This document shows positions 19,099 to 27,517 of a stretch of DNA of 64,000 nucleotides, in pieces. The stretch's first letter is position 1. Every line of letters begins with the position of its first letter. The DNA lies in NCBI GenBank assembly GCA_035946625.1, contig DASYZE010000018.1:1-64000 (forward strand), given 5' to 3'. This stretch comes from DASYXZ01 sp035946625. Lineage in GTDB: Bacteria > Acidobacteriota > Terriglobia > UBA7540. A program made the position numbers and the translations under genes. The notes below the pieces were generated by a model. The model did no database searches. It saw only the letters and a program-made list of their open reading frames with translations, and was not told the DNA's origin.

Positions 19099-19836
19099 AT
19101 GCTAGGGGCACACCTTTTGACTCTCGGTATGTTGTTGTTCCAGGAAGAAGGGGCTACCATCAGCTTCAACCCTATTGAGATGTGGCATTTGATGGGCGTT
19201 CCGGCAAAATGCGTCGTGATTTTGCTGTTCTTCATGTCGGCATGGTCCATCGGAGTGATGATCGACCGCTGGATCGCCTTTAGTGCGGCCCGGAAGCAGT
19301 CGCGCGTTTTCGCGCCTTCCGTGGCCGGGGCCTTGAAGGACGGCAAAATGGATGAAGCCATTTCCATTGCCGAGCAGAACAAGCGCAGCCACCTGGCGAA
19401 GGTCGTCACGGCTGGTCTTCAGGAATTCCAAGCCCACCAGGTTTCGAGCGAAATCCCGGGCGAGGAAATCGAAGCCTCCAAGCGGGCCTTGGAGCGGGCG
19501 GCGGCCATCGTGCACGCCGAGCTGAAACGCGGCGTGTCCAGCCTCGCCACTATCGGTTCCACCGCGCCTTTCGTCGGACTGTTCGGAACCGTTCTCGGTA
19601 TTATCAACGCGTTCAGCCAGATTCAAGCGACCAAGGGGACGGGTTTGACGGCTGTCGCCGGCGGTATTGCCGAAGCTCTGATCACCACCGCCTTCGGAAT
19701 CTTCGTGGCCGTGCCCGCGGTATGGATGTACAACTACTTCACGGGAAAAATTGAAGCGTTTGATGTGGAAATGGACAACTCTTCTTCCGAGTTGATCGAC
19801 TACTTCATTAAGCGTTCACAGCGAGGGAAGCGGTAA
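19099..19836 (+). CDS. exbB: ExbB/TolQ-family proton channel protein
   Basis: 245 residues. Inner-membrane proton-channel subunit driving TonB. Three hydrophobic segments: about 34-52, 150-175 (with GLFGTVLGIINAF) and 190-215 (ALITTAFGIFVAVPAVWMYNYF), the family pattern. The ATG at 19099 has AGGAGGAAA from 19081. Its TAA overlaps the next ATG by one base (TAATG), so exbB and exbD are coupled. It could equally be called tolQ; the TonB neighbour favours ExbB. Confidence 0.93.
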   Translation: MLGAHLLTLGMLLFQEEGATISFNPIEMWHLMGVPAKCVVILLFFMSAWSIGVMIDRWIAFSAARKQSRVFAPSVAGALKDGKMDEAISIAEQNKRSHLAKVVTAGLQEFQAHQVSSEIPGEEIEASKRALERAAAIVHAELKRGVSSLATIGSTAPFVGLFGTVLGIINAFSQIQATKGTGLTAVAGGIAEALITTAFGIFVAVPAVWMYNYFTGKIEAFDVEMDNSSSELIDYFIKRSQRGKR

Positions 19837-20282
19837 TGGCTATCAAGGTTGGCGGTAAAGGGGCAGTTTCCGACATCAACGTGACGCCCATGGTGGACAT
19901 CATGCTGGTGCTGTTGATTATTTTCATGGTCATCACGCCCATGTTGTCAAAAGATTATCCTGTTGACATGGCCAAGGCCCAATATCCCAGAGATATGGCA
20001 GATGCGGAGAAGGAAGATGCCACCGTGATTGCCATCACCCGGGACGGTAAGTTGTTTCTCAGCACGACACCACTTAGTTTGGACGAAGTTACGGCTAAAG
20101 TGAAAGACAGGGTTGCAAATCGCGAGCCTAAAACGGTGTACCTCAAGTGCGACGCCCGGGCCAAATATGGTGATGTGGTTAAGGTGGTGGACAACATCCG
20201 GGCGGCGGGGGTTGAAGAATTGGGGCTTTTGGCCGAAAAGCTCGAGAAGAAAGGAGCTCCTCCCACTCCGTCCACTCCGTAA
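19836..20282 (+). CDS. exbD: ExbD/TolR-family protein, first copy
   Basis: 148 residues with one N-terminal helix containing the proton-carrying aspartate in NVTPMVDIMLVLLIIFMVI (about residues 15-33), then a periplasmic domain ending AGVEELGLLAEKLE. Coupled to exbB through TAATG. It shares only the general family pattern with the second copy downstream, so the motor may be a mixed ExbD assembly (inference). Confidence 0.93.
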   Translation: MAIKVGGKGAVSDINVTPMVDIMLVLLIIFMVITPMLSKDYPVDMAKAQYPRDMADAEKEDATVIAITRDGKLFLSTTPLSLDEVTAKVKDRVANREPKTVYLKCDARAKYGDVVKVVDNIRAAGVEELGLLAEKLEKKGAPPTPSTP

Positions 20283-20284
20283 GG

Positions 20285-20340
20285 AGCGATGGGGGGAGCG
20301 GCACTTCCCTTCGAGCGAAAGTGTCGCGGGTGGCACGCCT
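20285..20340. other. Small hairpin spacer between the two exbD genes
   Basis: GCGGCACTT and AAGTGTCGC are an 8-of-9 inverted pair in the 110-base gap; no terminator T-run, so the operon may continue. Confidence 0.35.
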
Positions 20341-20392
20341 TGCGGAGCAACCACCAAGCTGAATATCATAAGGACTCGGGGAGGGTATAATT

Positions 20393-20821
20393 ATGTCAAT
20401 GCATATCGGAGGGGATAACAAAGGCCCCATGGTGGACATGAACGTCACCCCGCTGATTGACGTTCTGCTGGTGCTGATCATCACCTTTATGGTGGTGACC
20501 AACCTGACCCCCAAGGGTTTGGATGCCATCGCTCCGCAATCAAGGCAAAACGAAAAGCAAAGCCAGGAAGTGGACACCCATACCATCGTGGTGTCCGTTG
20601 AGCCTGGCAATCACGTGAAGATTAACGAGACCCCGGTGGACATCAACGCATTAGGTTCGCAACTGGATGACATTTTTAAGACGCGCAACGAACGGATCAT
20701 CTTCATCAAGGGTGACTCCACCCTGCAGTTTGGCGATGTCGCGAGAGTGATTGATATTGCCAAAGGGGTCAATATTGATAAAATCGGATTGATCACGCAC
20801 AATCTGGAAGAGGGCAATTAA
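20393..20821 (+). CDS. exbD: ExbD/TolR-family protein, second copy
   Basis: 142 residues. NVTPLIDVLLVLIITFMVV (about 17-35) carries the conserved membrane aspartate, and the periplasmic part ends with VNIDKIGLITHNLEE. The ATG at 20393 has GGGGAGGG 8 bases upstream. Two ExbD genes after one ExbB is a recurring arrangement in TonB clusters of Gram-negative bacteria; the second copy often gives specificity for a partner. Confidence 0.92.
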   Translation: MSMHIGGDNKGPMVDMNVTPLIDVLLVLIITFMVVTNLTPKGLDAIAPQSRQNEKQSQEVDTHTIVVSVEPGNHVKINETPVDINALGSQLDDIFKTRNERIIFIKGDSTLQFGDVARVIDIAKGVNIDKIGLITHNLEEGN

Positions 20822-20856
20822 CCCCCCCACCGGATCTTCCACGGAGGAATGGAAAG

Positions 20857-21666
20857 ATGAAACTTCAGAGACTCGCCCCGCTATGTGGGGTGTTGCTCTT
20901 GGCGGTCTTGACCTGCGGATGTAACAAGCTCAAAGCCCGCGACCAGCTCAATAAAGGCGTCACCTCATTCCGCAACGCCCAGTATCAGCAAGCCATCGAG
21001 CATTTCCAAAAGGCGATTGACCTGGACCCCAACCTGATGACCGCCCGCTCATACCTGGCGACGGCCTATTTTCAACTCTACGTTCCGAGCGGCGATTCTC
21101 CGGATAATATCAAAGTCGGGGAGCAGACGATCGCCGCCTTCGAGGACGTTTTGAAATACGACCCCAGCAATGTCAACGCGATGTCCAGCATTGCGACCAT
21201 TGATTATTACATGCATAAATTCCAGGAAGCCAAGGAATTGCAGCAGAAGCGCCTCCAGATCGAGCCCAACAATCCCGAGGGTTATTATTGGATCGGCCAG
21301 TTGGATTGGGCTATTTGTTTTCCCAATCAAATGAAGTTACGGAATGATTTGAACCTTGCCAATCCCAAGGATCCCAACCATCCCGACATTCTGCCGCCCC
21401 TACCTGAAAAAGACCGCGCCCAGTTGGCGGAGCAGAACGGGGCGCTGGTGGATGAGGGCATCAAGGCACTCAATAAAGCAATTGAATTAAAACCGGACTA
21501 TGTAGATGCTATTGCATATTTGAACCTGATGTACCGCCAGAAAGCTGATTTGGAAGAGGATCCCGCCGCACGCGACGCCGACGTTGCCAAGGCCAATGAT
21601 TTGAACGCGCAGGCGAACAACTTGATGAAGCAACAGCAGGAAAAGGCTGCTCAATCCACCAAGTAG
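20857..21666 (+). CDS. TPR-repeat lipoprotein
   Basis: 269 residues. The N-terminal signal (APLCGVLLLAVLTCGC) ends in a lipobox-like stretch with two candidate cysteines, C20 and C22. At least four TPR units follow: residues about 27-60 (QLNKGVTSFRNAQYQQAIEHFQKAIDLDP), 85-120, 122-150 and 195-230. Probably periplasmic or membrane-anchored and scaffolding for the TonB-ExbBD complex, inferred from its place as the last gene of that operon. GGAGGAATGG precedes the ATG at 20857. A terminator follows. Confidence 0.85.
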   Translation: MKLQRLAPLCGVLLLAVLTCGCNKLKARDQLNKGVTSFRNAQYQQAIEHFQKAIDLDPNLMTARSYLATAYFQLYVPSGDSPDNIKVGEQTIAAFEDVLKYDPSNVNAMSSIATIDYYMHKFQEAKELQQKRLQIEPNNPEGYYWIGQLDWAICFPNQMKLRNDLNLANPKDPNHPDILPPLPEKDRAQLAEQNGALVDEGIKALNKAIELKPDYVDAIAYLNLMYRQKADLEEDPAARDADVAKANDLNAQANNLMKQQQEKAAQSTK

Positions 21667-21731
21667 TGGGGCTTCCGCGCCCGTTTTTGTTTGGAGTTTA
21701 TCCTCGAAAGACACCCGCTTTTTCCGCTGAA

Positions 21732-21759
21732 GCCCTGGGGAATGCCCCAGGGCTTTTTT
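21732..21759. terminator. Rho-independent terminator of the TonB operon
   Basis: GCCCTGGGG (21732-21740), a 4-base loop and CCCCAGGGC (21745-21753), then TTTTTT on the plus strand. It also lies downstream of the minus-strand sugar-binding gene and may serve both. Confidence 0.9.
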
Positions 21760-21818
21760 GTTTCCATTCCGCGGGGCACTTGGCGGGCGCCATCGGCGGA
21801 CAGCCCTAAAATTGGCGC

Positions 21819-22826
21819 TCAAGGTTGAATGGGATGGGGAACCATCGCCGCCTGGTAAGCAGCAAGGTTGGAAGCATCGATGACTGTGGTCCCGGTGTCT
21901 ACGCGGGCAGGCAGCGGTGAAACCGGGGACGTTCGCCAATCCTTGAATTCGTGGACAGCATTGTGGTGGAGGTCATCGAGCAGCTTGAGGCCGTAATAGC
22001 TCATCGTATAAGGCTTCTGGGCGATGGTGGCGGAGATCACATTGCGCTTGATCCAATCCAGGGTTTCAGAATTGTCATCCATGGCCACGATGGGAATCTT
22101 GCCGTCCAGATTGAGGCGGTGGAGGGCTTCCGCCGCGCCGGGGCCACCCGAAGCTTCCACGCCCACAATCCCATCGAACTTATCTTTTGGGTTCTTGCTC
22201 GTGAGGAGGACGGAGACCTGATCGTTGGCGCTTCTGGGGTCGCCCTTATCGTCCAAGGTTTTGAAAATCTTGAGATCAGGGAATTTCTGGAATGAATCGG
22301 TAACTCCCCGAATACGTTCGTCCAGGTTGAGCTGGCCGGGAATCGTGATTAAGACCACGTTCCCTTTTCCGTGGAGAAGTTGTGCCATGCGCTTGCCGCT
22401 TTCGAATCCCGCTTGAAAATTGTCCGTCCCCACAAAAAGGATGCGGGCGGACTCGGGGGAATCGGAATCAACGCAGATCACGGGGATTCCGCTCTGGACC
22501 GCGGCGTCGATAGCGCTCTTGAATTTGTCCGGTTGGGCCGGTGAAATCAGAATCCCGGACGGATGCCGGTTGACGGCCTTCTGGAAGGCGCTCAGTTCAT
22601 CGTCCGGCGAATAAGTTTCCGGCCCGACAAAATCGGCCTTCACTCCCAATCCGTGCGCCGCCGCCATAAACCCAGCTTGTGCCTCGTGCCAGTAGGGCAG
22701 CGAGATGTTCGCCGCCACTAGAATGTAAAGCTCGTTCTCGTCGTGCAAAGGCTTCTGGCAAGAGGCGAGAAGTCCCACCATCAAGAGTGATGCAACCTTT
22801 ACAACTTTCGCCCTGCAATTTTTCAT
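21819..22826 (-). CDS. Orphan periplasmic sugar-binding lipoprotein (ribose/ABC type 1 fold)
   Basis: 335 residues. Lipoprotein signal with lipobox LLAS-C (about residues 14-21), then a type-1 periplasmic binding fold: YILVAANISLPYWHEAQAGF, ISPAQPDKFKSAIDAAVQSGIPVICVDSD, VGTDNFQAGFESGKRMAQLL and GKIPIVAMDDNSETLDWI, as in RbsB-type proteins. The ATG at 22826-22824 has AGGAGGT 6 bases upstream, so longer in-frame starts are rejected. No ATPase or permease gene is adjacent; the transporter must be elsewhere, or the protein acts as a sensor input. Ligand unknown. Confidence 0.88.
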   Translation of the reverse strand: MKNCRAKVVKVASLLMVGLLASCQKPLHDENELYILVAANISLPYWHEAQAGFMAAAHGLGVKADFVGPETYSPDDELSAFQKAVNRHPSGILISPAQPDKFKSAIDAAVQSGIPVICVDSDSPESARILFVGTDNFQAGFESGKRMAQLLHGKGNVVLITIPGQLNLDERIRGVTDSFQKFPDLKIFKTLDDKGDPRSANDQVSVLLTSKNPKDKFDGIVGVEASGGPGAAEALHRLNLDGKIPIVAMDDNSETLDWIKRNVISATIAQKPYTMSYYGLKLLDDLHHNAVHEFKDWRTSPVSPLPARVDTGTTVIDASNLAAYQAAMVPHPIQP

Positions 22827-23065
22827 AAATACCTCCTGTCCCGGCGTCGGCTCTGAAGAAGCCCCGGGCGTTCCATTCGCAAAGGGAGTCGGCCAGGAGC
22901 CCATGTTGGAAAGAAGCGAAGCATACCACAATATTTTCACGGTGGGCTCGGGCAAGTGCCCTGGCGCAACCGGAATTCTCGGCCGTGCGGGATCCTCTCG
23001 GCAGGGAGCGGCCCGGCAGCGACCGGGTATCGCTTGTACCAAACTCCGTCGGTGACCTAGAATGA

Positions 23066-25228
23066 ATGGGTATGCAGTCCATGGTGCAATTTGAAGAGAT
23101 TGTCAAGAAGGTACAGGCCTACCGTCCTGGGGACGATGTGAGCCTGTTGCGGAAAGCCTTCGAATTCAGCTGCCTTGAGCACAAGGCGCAAAAGCGCCTT
23201 TCAGGCGAGCCCTATGTTTCCCATCTCCTGCAGGTCGCCAATGTTCTGGCGGACATGAAATTGGACGTCGTCTGCCTGGCGGGAGGAATGTTGCACGACG
23301 TTGTGGAAGACACGCCCACCACCATCGAACGGGTGCGCCAGGAATTTGGGCCCGAAGTTGCCGGAATCGTAGAGGGCGTCACCAAGATCAGCCGCATCCA
23401 GTTTTCGAGCCCGGAGGAACAGCAGGCCGAGAACTTCCGCAAGATGGTGCTGGCCATGGTGGACGATATCCGCGTGGTGCTGGTGAAACTGGCGGACCGG
23501 CTTCACAACATGAGAACGCTGGGCTTTTTGCCCGCCGAAAAACGCACCCGCATCGCCCGCGAAACTCTGGACATTTATGCCCCCATTGCCCACCGCCTGG
23601 GGATGGGCAAAGTCCGCAGTGAGCTGGAAGACCTAGCGTTCCAACACCTCGATCCGGAAGCTTTCGAGGAAGTCAAGCAAGCCGTCGAGAGCCGCCGCAA
23701 AGTGAGTGAAGAATTTCTGGCCGAGGTGCGCTCGCAGGTGGAAGCCAAGATGAAAGAGCACTCGGTTCCGGCGCGCATCGAGGGGCGGATCAAGCGGCCG
23801 TACAGCATCCGCCAAAAGCTGACGCGCCAGCACATCACCATCGACCAGGTTTATGACCTGCTGGCCATCCGCATCATTACCGACTCAGTGAAGAACTGTT
23901 ATTCCGCCCTGGGCGTCATTCATAATACCTGGAGGCCGGTGCCGGGTCGAATCAAAGATTTCATCGCCATCCCGCGCCCCAATCTTTATCAGTCCCTGCA
24001 CACTTCGGTGATCGGCCCCCACGGCCAGCCCTTTGAAGTGCAGATCCGCACCGAGGAGATGCACCGCATCGCCGAGGAAGGCATTGCCGCGCACTGGAAA
24101 TACAAGGGCGGCGTCAGCCCGGCGCAACAGGAAACCGAGCGCTTCGCCTGGCTGCGCCACCTGGTGGAGTGGCAGCAGGAGATGCGCGATCCTGGCGAAT
24201 TCCTTTCCACCCTAAAAATCGACCTCTACCCGGAGGAGGTTTACACGTTTACGCCCAAGGGCAAAGTGATTGTGCTGCCGCGCGACGCCACGCCCATCGA
24301 TTTTGCCTATGCCATCCACACCGAAGTGGGCCACCGTTGCGTGCGTGCCAAAGTGAATGGCGCGGTCGTTCCGCTCAAATCGCGACTGAAGAACGGGGAC
24401 ATTGTTGAAATCATGACCCAGGTCAATCATCGGCCCAACCGGGATTGGCTCACCCTGGTGAAAACCTCGCGGGCCCGCAACAAGATCAAACACTGGATCA
24501 ACCTCGCCCAGCGCCGCCAGGCGTTGGAAATTGGAAAAAAGCTTCTGGAAAAGGAAGCGCGGAAATTCGGCATTGTCCTGAAGAAAGTGACGGAGGAAGA
24601 AATGTTGAGGGTGGCCCGCGAATATGGATGCACGCACGGTGATGATCTTTACGCCGGGCTGGGCTACGGAAAATTTGTCACCCGCCAGGTGCTGGCCAAA
24701 CTCGTTCCCTCCGCGCTTATTGAAGTGGACAAACCCTCGGGAATCACCAGCGCCGTCAAGCGGGTGCTGGGCTTGGACCGCGACGCCGCCATTGAAGTGA
24801 ACGGCTATGATGACCTGATGGTCTACCGCGCCAAATGTTGCAAGCCGATTCGCGGCGAGGAAATTGTCGGCTACGTGACGCGCGGAAAAGGAATCGCGGT
24901 CCATTCGAAGAACTGCCCCAACGTTCAAAATCTTTTATATGACGTCGACCGCCGCATCGCCGTGGAATGGGCGGGGCCAAAGTCCAGCCTCTACCCCGTT
25001 AAACTGACCCTGATCACCGCCGACCGGCAGGGATTACTGGCGGAAGTGACCTCGGCCATCAGCGATGTTCACTCCAACATTCAGAATATCGAAGCGCGCA
25101 CGGGTGACAACCAGGCCCTGATTGACGTGACGCTGGACATCGTGGATATGCAGCATCTGGATACCATTGTCTCCTCACTGAAAAAGATCGAGGGGGTTTA
25201 TCAAGTGGAGCGCGTAATGCAGGCTTGA
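23066..25228 (+). CDS. relA: Bifunctional (p)ppGpp synthetase/hydrolase
   Basis: Rel/SpoT-type stringent-response enzyme, 720 residues. Hydrolase HD domain with HDVVEDTPTT (H77, D78) and the ED catalytic pair, synthetase domain with RIKRPYSIRQK and RIKDFIAIPRPNLYQSLHTSV, TGS domain from about 387 (EVYTFTPKGKVIVLP), a helical zinc-finger-like stretch with AKCCKPIRGEEIVGY and a C-terminal ACT domain. Both catalytic halves look intact. Starts at 23066, 23072 or 23081 are all possible (ATG each). Divergent from the binding-protein gene. A GCAGGC-loop-GCCTGC hairpin without T-run follows the stop. Confidence 0.94.
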   Translation: MGMQSMVQFEEIVKKVQAYRPGDDVSLLRKAFEFSCLEHKAQKRLSGEPYVSHLLQVANVLADMKLDVVCLAGGMLHDVVEDTPTTIERVRQEFGPEVAGIVEGVTKISRIQFSSPEEQQAENFRKMVLAMVDDIRVVLVKLADRLHNMRTLGFLPAEKRTRIARETLDIYAPIAHRLGMGKVRSELEDLAFQHLDPEAFEEVKQAVESRRKVSEEFLAEVRSQVEAKMKEHSVPARIEGRIKRPYSIRQKLTRQHITIDQVYDLLAIRIITDSVKNCYSALGVIHNTWRPVPGRIKDFIAIPRPNLYQSLHTSVIGPHGQPFEVQIRTEEMHRIAEEGIAAHWKYKGGVSPAQQETERFAWLRHLVEWQQEMRDPGEFLSTLKIDLYPEEVYTFTPKGKVIVLPRDATPIDFAYAIHTEVGHRCVRAKVNGAVVPLKSRLKNGDIVEIMTQVNHRPNRDWLTLVKTSRARNKIKHWINLAQRRQALEIGKKLLEKEARKFGIVLKKVTEEEMLRVAREYGCTHGDDLYAGLGYGKFVTRQVLAKLVPSALIEVDKPSGITSAVKRVLGLDRDAAIEVNGYDDLMVYRAKCCKPIRGEEIVGYVTRGKGIAVHSKNCPNVQNLLYDVDRRIAVEWAGPKSSLYPVKLTLITADRQGLLAEVTSAISDVHSNIQNIEARTGDNQALIDVTLDIVDMQHLDTIVSSLKKIEGVYQVERVMQA

Positions 25229-25309
25229 AAAGCGGCTTGGGGAAGCAGGCTGCCTCGCCTGCCCGATCTTCCCTACGTCGTACATTCCGGCGGCGGCTCG
25301 GGCGGAGGC

Positions 25310-25501
25310 TTAGGGCGCTTTCTGGATTTTCCCGGAACGAATGCATCCCGTGCAGACACGAAGTGTCTTATGGACGCCGTCCACGAGCGCGCGCACCCGG
25401 CGCAGGTTGGGATTCCAACGGCGCTTGGTGACATTGTGGGCGTGGCTGATCCGATTGCCAAAGTGGGCGGTCTTGCCGCAGATTTCACATTCACGAGCCA
25501 T
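25310..25501 (-). CDS. rpmB: 50S ribosomal protein L28
   Basis: 63 residues, matching the short bacterial L28. ARECEICGKTAHFGNRISHAHN is the family's opening; CEIC and CTGC form the zinc-binding (C+) version. KRRWNPNLRRVRA is conserved. The ATG at 25501-25499 is preceded by AGGTATT. Convergent with relA and divergent from the foldase gene. Confidence 0.93.
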   Translation of the reverse strand: MARECEICGKTAHFGNRISHAHNVTKRRWNPNLRRVRALVDGVHKTLRVCTGCIRSGKIQKAP

Positions 25502-25633
25502 ATAAATACCTCATGGGATGATTGAGCTTAAATGTACAGTTAAGTATTTTACCAGAAACCAGCCCTTTTGCCCACCTCTTCGGCTATCAATTCTGTTCTT
25601 AGCTTGCCGGCCAAACCGCGATACAATAAGCGT

Positions 25634-26701
25634 ATGCACAAAATCAAAGGCATTTCACGCCGGGCCCAACCCGCCCTGGCCATCCTGGCTCTCACTGGAT
25701 TGGCGCTGCTCATCGCGTGCAACCGGAAGCCGGCCTCGACTCGGGAGATTTGGGCGGAAGTGGACGGCCAGCCGATTTACCGCGATCAGGTTGAAAGGCA
25801 ATATCGCCGTCAAATGCAGTCAGGCTCGGACGCCAGCAACGCGGTGCAAGCCCTCACTTTCAAACTGAATATTTTGAACGAACTCATCAACAACCAGATT
25901 CTGGTGGACCACGCGTCCCACGCCCGGATTTCGGTGGCGGAAACCGAAGTGGATTCCAAGCTGGCGCAGCTCCAAGTGGCTTTTACGCCGGAAGAATTCC
26001 AGAAGAAGATTCACGAGCAGGGGATGGAGCTAAGCGATGTCCGCGATGAGCTGCGGGAATCCCTGATCATCGACAAGCTAATCAATAAAGAGATAACCTC
26101 TAAAATTAAGGTAACTGATCAAGAAATAGCCGACTTTTACAAACATAACGAGGCCAGCTTCAACGTTCCCGAAACTCAATACCACGTGGCCCAGATTCAA
26201 GTGACGCCGGTGAAGGATGCCCAGGTTCGCAACCTAAAAAATGACGACGCGCAAACGCCGGCGGCGGCGGAGCGCAAGATTCAAGCCCTGTATGCCCGGC
26301 TGCGCAATGGCGAGGATTTTGCCACCGTCGCCCAGGAGTATTCCGAAGACCCCAGAACGTCGGTGGGAGGTGGCGACATGGGTTTTGTTCCGGCGTCTTC
26401 ACTGGCCAACAGCCCGTTGCTCAAGCAAGTTTTGAGTTCCCTTAAACCGGGGGAGATCTCCGAGATCGTTCGCGCCCCCGACGGGTTCCATGTCTTCAAA
26501 CTCCTGGCCGTCGAAGCGCCGGGCCAGCACCCGCTTTCCGACCCGGCGGTGCAGAGCGCCATCCGCCGCAATCTGACCAATGAAAAAAATGAGCTCCTGA
26601 AATCCGCTTACATTGAAGACCTTCGCGATCAGGTGAAGGTGGTGAACAATCTCTCCAAGAAAATTGTGGCGGCCGCCGGCAATCCCGCCGCCGTCGATTA
26701 G
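25634..26701 (+). CDS. SurA/PrsA-type peptidyl-prolyl isomerase lipoprotein
   Basis: 355 residues. Signal peptide with lipobox LLIA-C (C at about 29), SurA-like N-terminal helical chaperone region (about 40-165), and a parvulin domain about 180-290 with ARLRNGEDFATVAQEYSEDPRTSVGGGDMGFV and PGEISEIVRAPDGFHVFKL. Helps fold exported proteins at the membrane. The ATG at 25634 matches the signal peptide start; upstream in-frame starts would place extra residues before it. Weak ribosome site. Confidence 0.9.
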   Translation: MHKIKGISRRAQPALAILALTGLALLIACNRKPASTREIWAEVDGQPIYRDQVERQYRRQMQSGSDASNAVQALTFKLNILNELINNQILVDHASHARISVAETEVDSKLAQLQVAFTPEEFQKKIHEQGMELSDVRDELRESLIIDKLINKEITSKIKVTDQEIADFYKHNEASFNVPETQYHVAQIQVTPVKDAQVRNLKNDDAQTPAAAERKIQALYARLRNGEDFATVAQEYSEDPRTSVGGGDMGFVPASSLANSPLLKQVLSSLKPGEISEIVRAPDGFHVFKLLAVEAPGQHPLSDPAVQSAIRRNLTNEKNELLKSAYIEDLRDQVKVVNNLSKKIVAAAGNPAAVD

Positions 26702-26738
26702 TCCGGGGCGCTTCACCTCCGGCACTCCAGACGCTAAG

Positions 26739-26961
26739 TTATGCATTTCGTAAATACGGTGACGTATTGCCGGACCCCCTTACCTGTCTGTCGGCTGACG
26801 GTCACCGGGGCAGAACCCGGGGCCCCGACCCTCTCCCCCAAAGGGGCGAGGACAAAATCCAAGAATTAAACTCTCCCCTCGCCCCCGTGGGGGAGAGGGG
26901 CCGGGGGTGAGGAGGTCCGAAAGCCGAAGGCCACACGTCATCGTATTTATGAAATGCAGTC
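26739..26961. mobile_element. MITE-like element with terminal inverted repeats
   Basis: The left end has TGCATTTCGTAAATACGG followed by TGACGT. The right end, read in reverse complement, has the same 24 bases with two differences. Inside lies a nested palindrome: CCCTCTCCCCC with GGGGGAGAGGG, and GGGGCGAGG with CCTCGCCCC, so the strand folds into one long hairpin. CTAAG flanks both sides (26734-26738 and 26962-26966), a possible 5-bp target duplication. No coding capacity. It sits exactly between two converging gene ends, and its right flank forms the stop codon of the biotin carrier gene. Confidence 0.75.
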
Positions 26962-27507
26962 CTAAGCCAGACGGATCAGCTTGAAACCGGTTTCGACTCC
27001 CGTGCCTTCATTCACGTAAACCCGCTCCACACTTCCCGCTCGCGGGGCGCGCAGTTCGTTCTGCATTTTCATCGCCTCCATCACCAGCAATCCCTGGCCT
27101 TGCTCGACTTCCTGGTTTTCAGCCACCAAGATCTTGACGATTTTACCCGGCATGGGAGCCAGAATTTCCTGCGGGCCGTCGTGGGCTCCGTCCGGACCGG
27201 AATGCCGCCGCCGGCGCGGGTCGAGGATTTCCATCCGATATTGGCGCACGCCCCACTTCACCTCATAAGTGGATGCATGTGCGCCAAGGTGGCCGGGGTG
27301 CTCGACAACGTGGAGTTCAAAAGAACGTCCTTCGGCGAGAATGGAATAAACGCCCGGAGAGATTTCCGCCCAATCCGCAGTCGCGGGCGCGCCATCCAGG
27401 ACGAACTCGATGCGTCCTGCCGCCGCTTGGCGAACTCCTGCCGGATCCAGTTCAATCTGGCGGTCATGCGCCGCGGAGCCGGAATGGATTTTGATTTCGA
27501 TTTTCAT
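26962..27507 (-). CDS. Biotin carboxyl carrier protein of an acyl-CoA or pyruvate-type carboxylase
   Basis: 181 residues. The C-terminal biotinyl domain (about 110-180) has PMPGKIVKILV and the biotin site VMEAMKMQN (Lys modified). The N-terminal half is a degenerate domain like that between carboxylase and biotin domains of propionyl- or methylcrotonyl-CoA carboxylase alpha chains. It lies 10 bases after the biotin carboxylase gene, so the two together equal a split alpha subunit. The carboxyltransferase gene is not in the window. The stop TAG overlaps the repeat CTAAG beside the MITE. Confidence 0.88.
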   Translation of the reverse strand: MKIEIKIHSGSAAHDRQIELDPAGVRQAAAGRIEFVLDGAPATADWAEISPGVYSILAEGRSFELHVVEHPGHLGAHASTYEVKWGVRQYRMEILDPRRRRHSGPDGAHDGPQEILAPMPGKIVKILVAENQEVEQGQGLLVMEAMKMQNELRAPRAGSVERVYVNEGTGVETGFKLIRLA

Positions 27508-27517
27508 GAGCCGCGGC

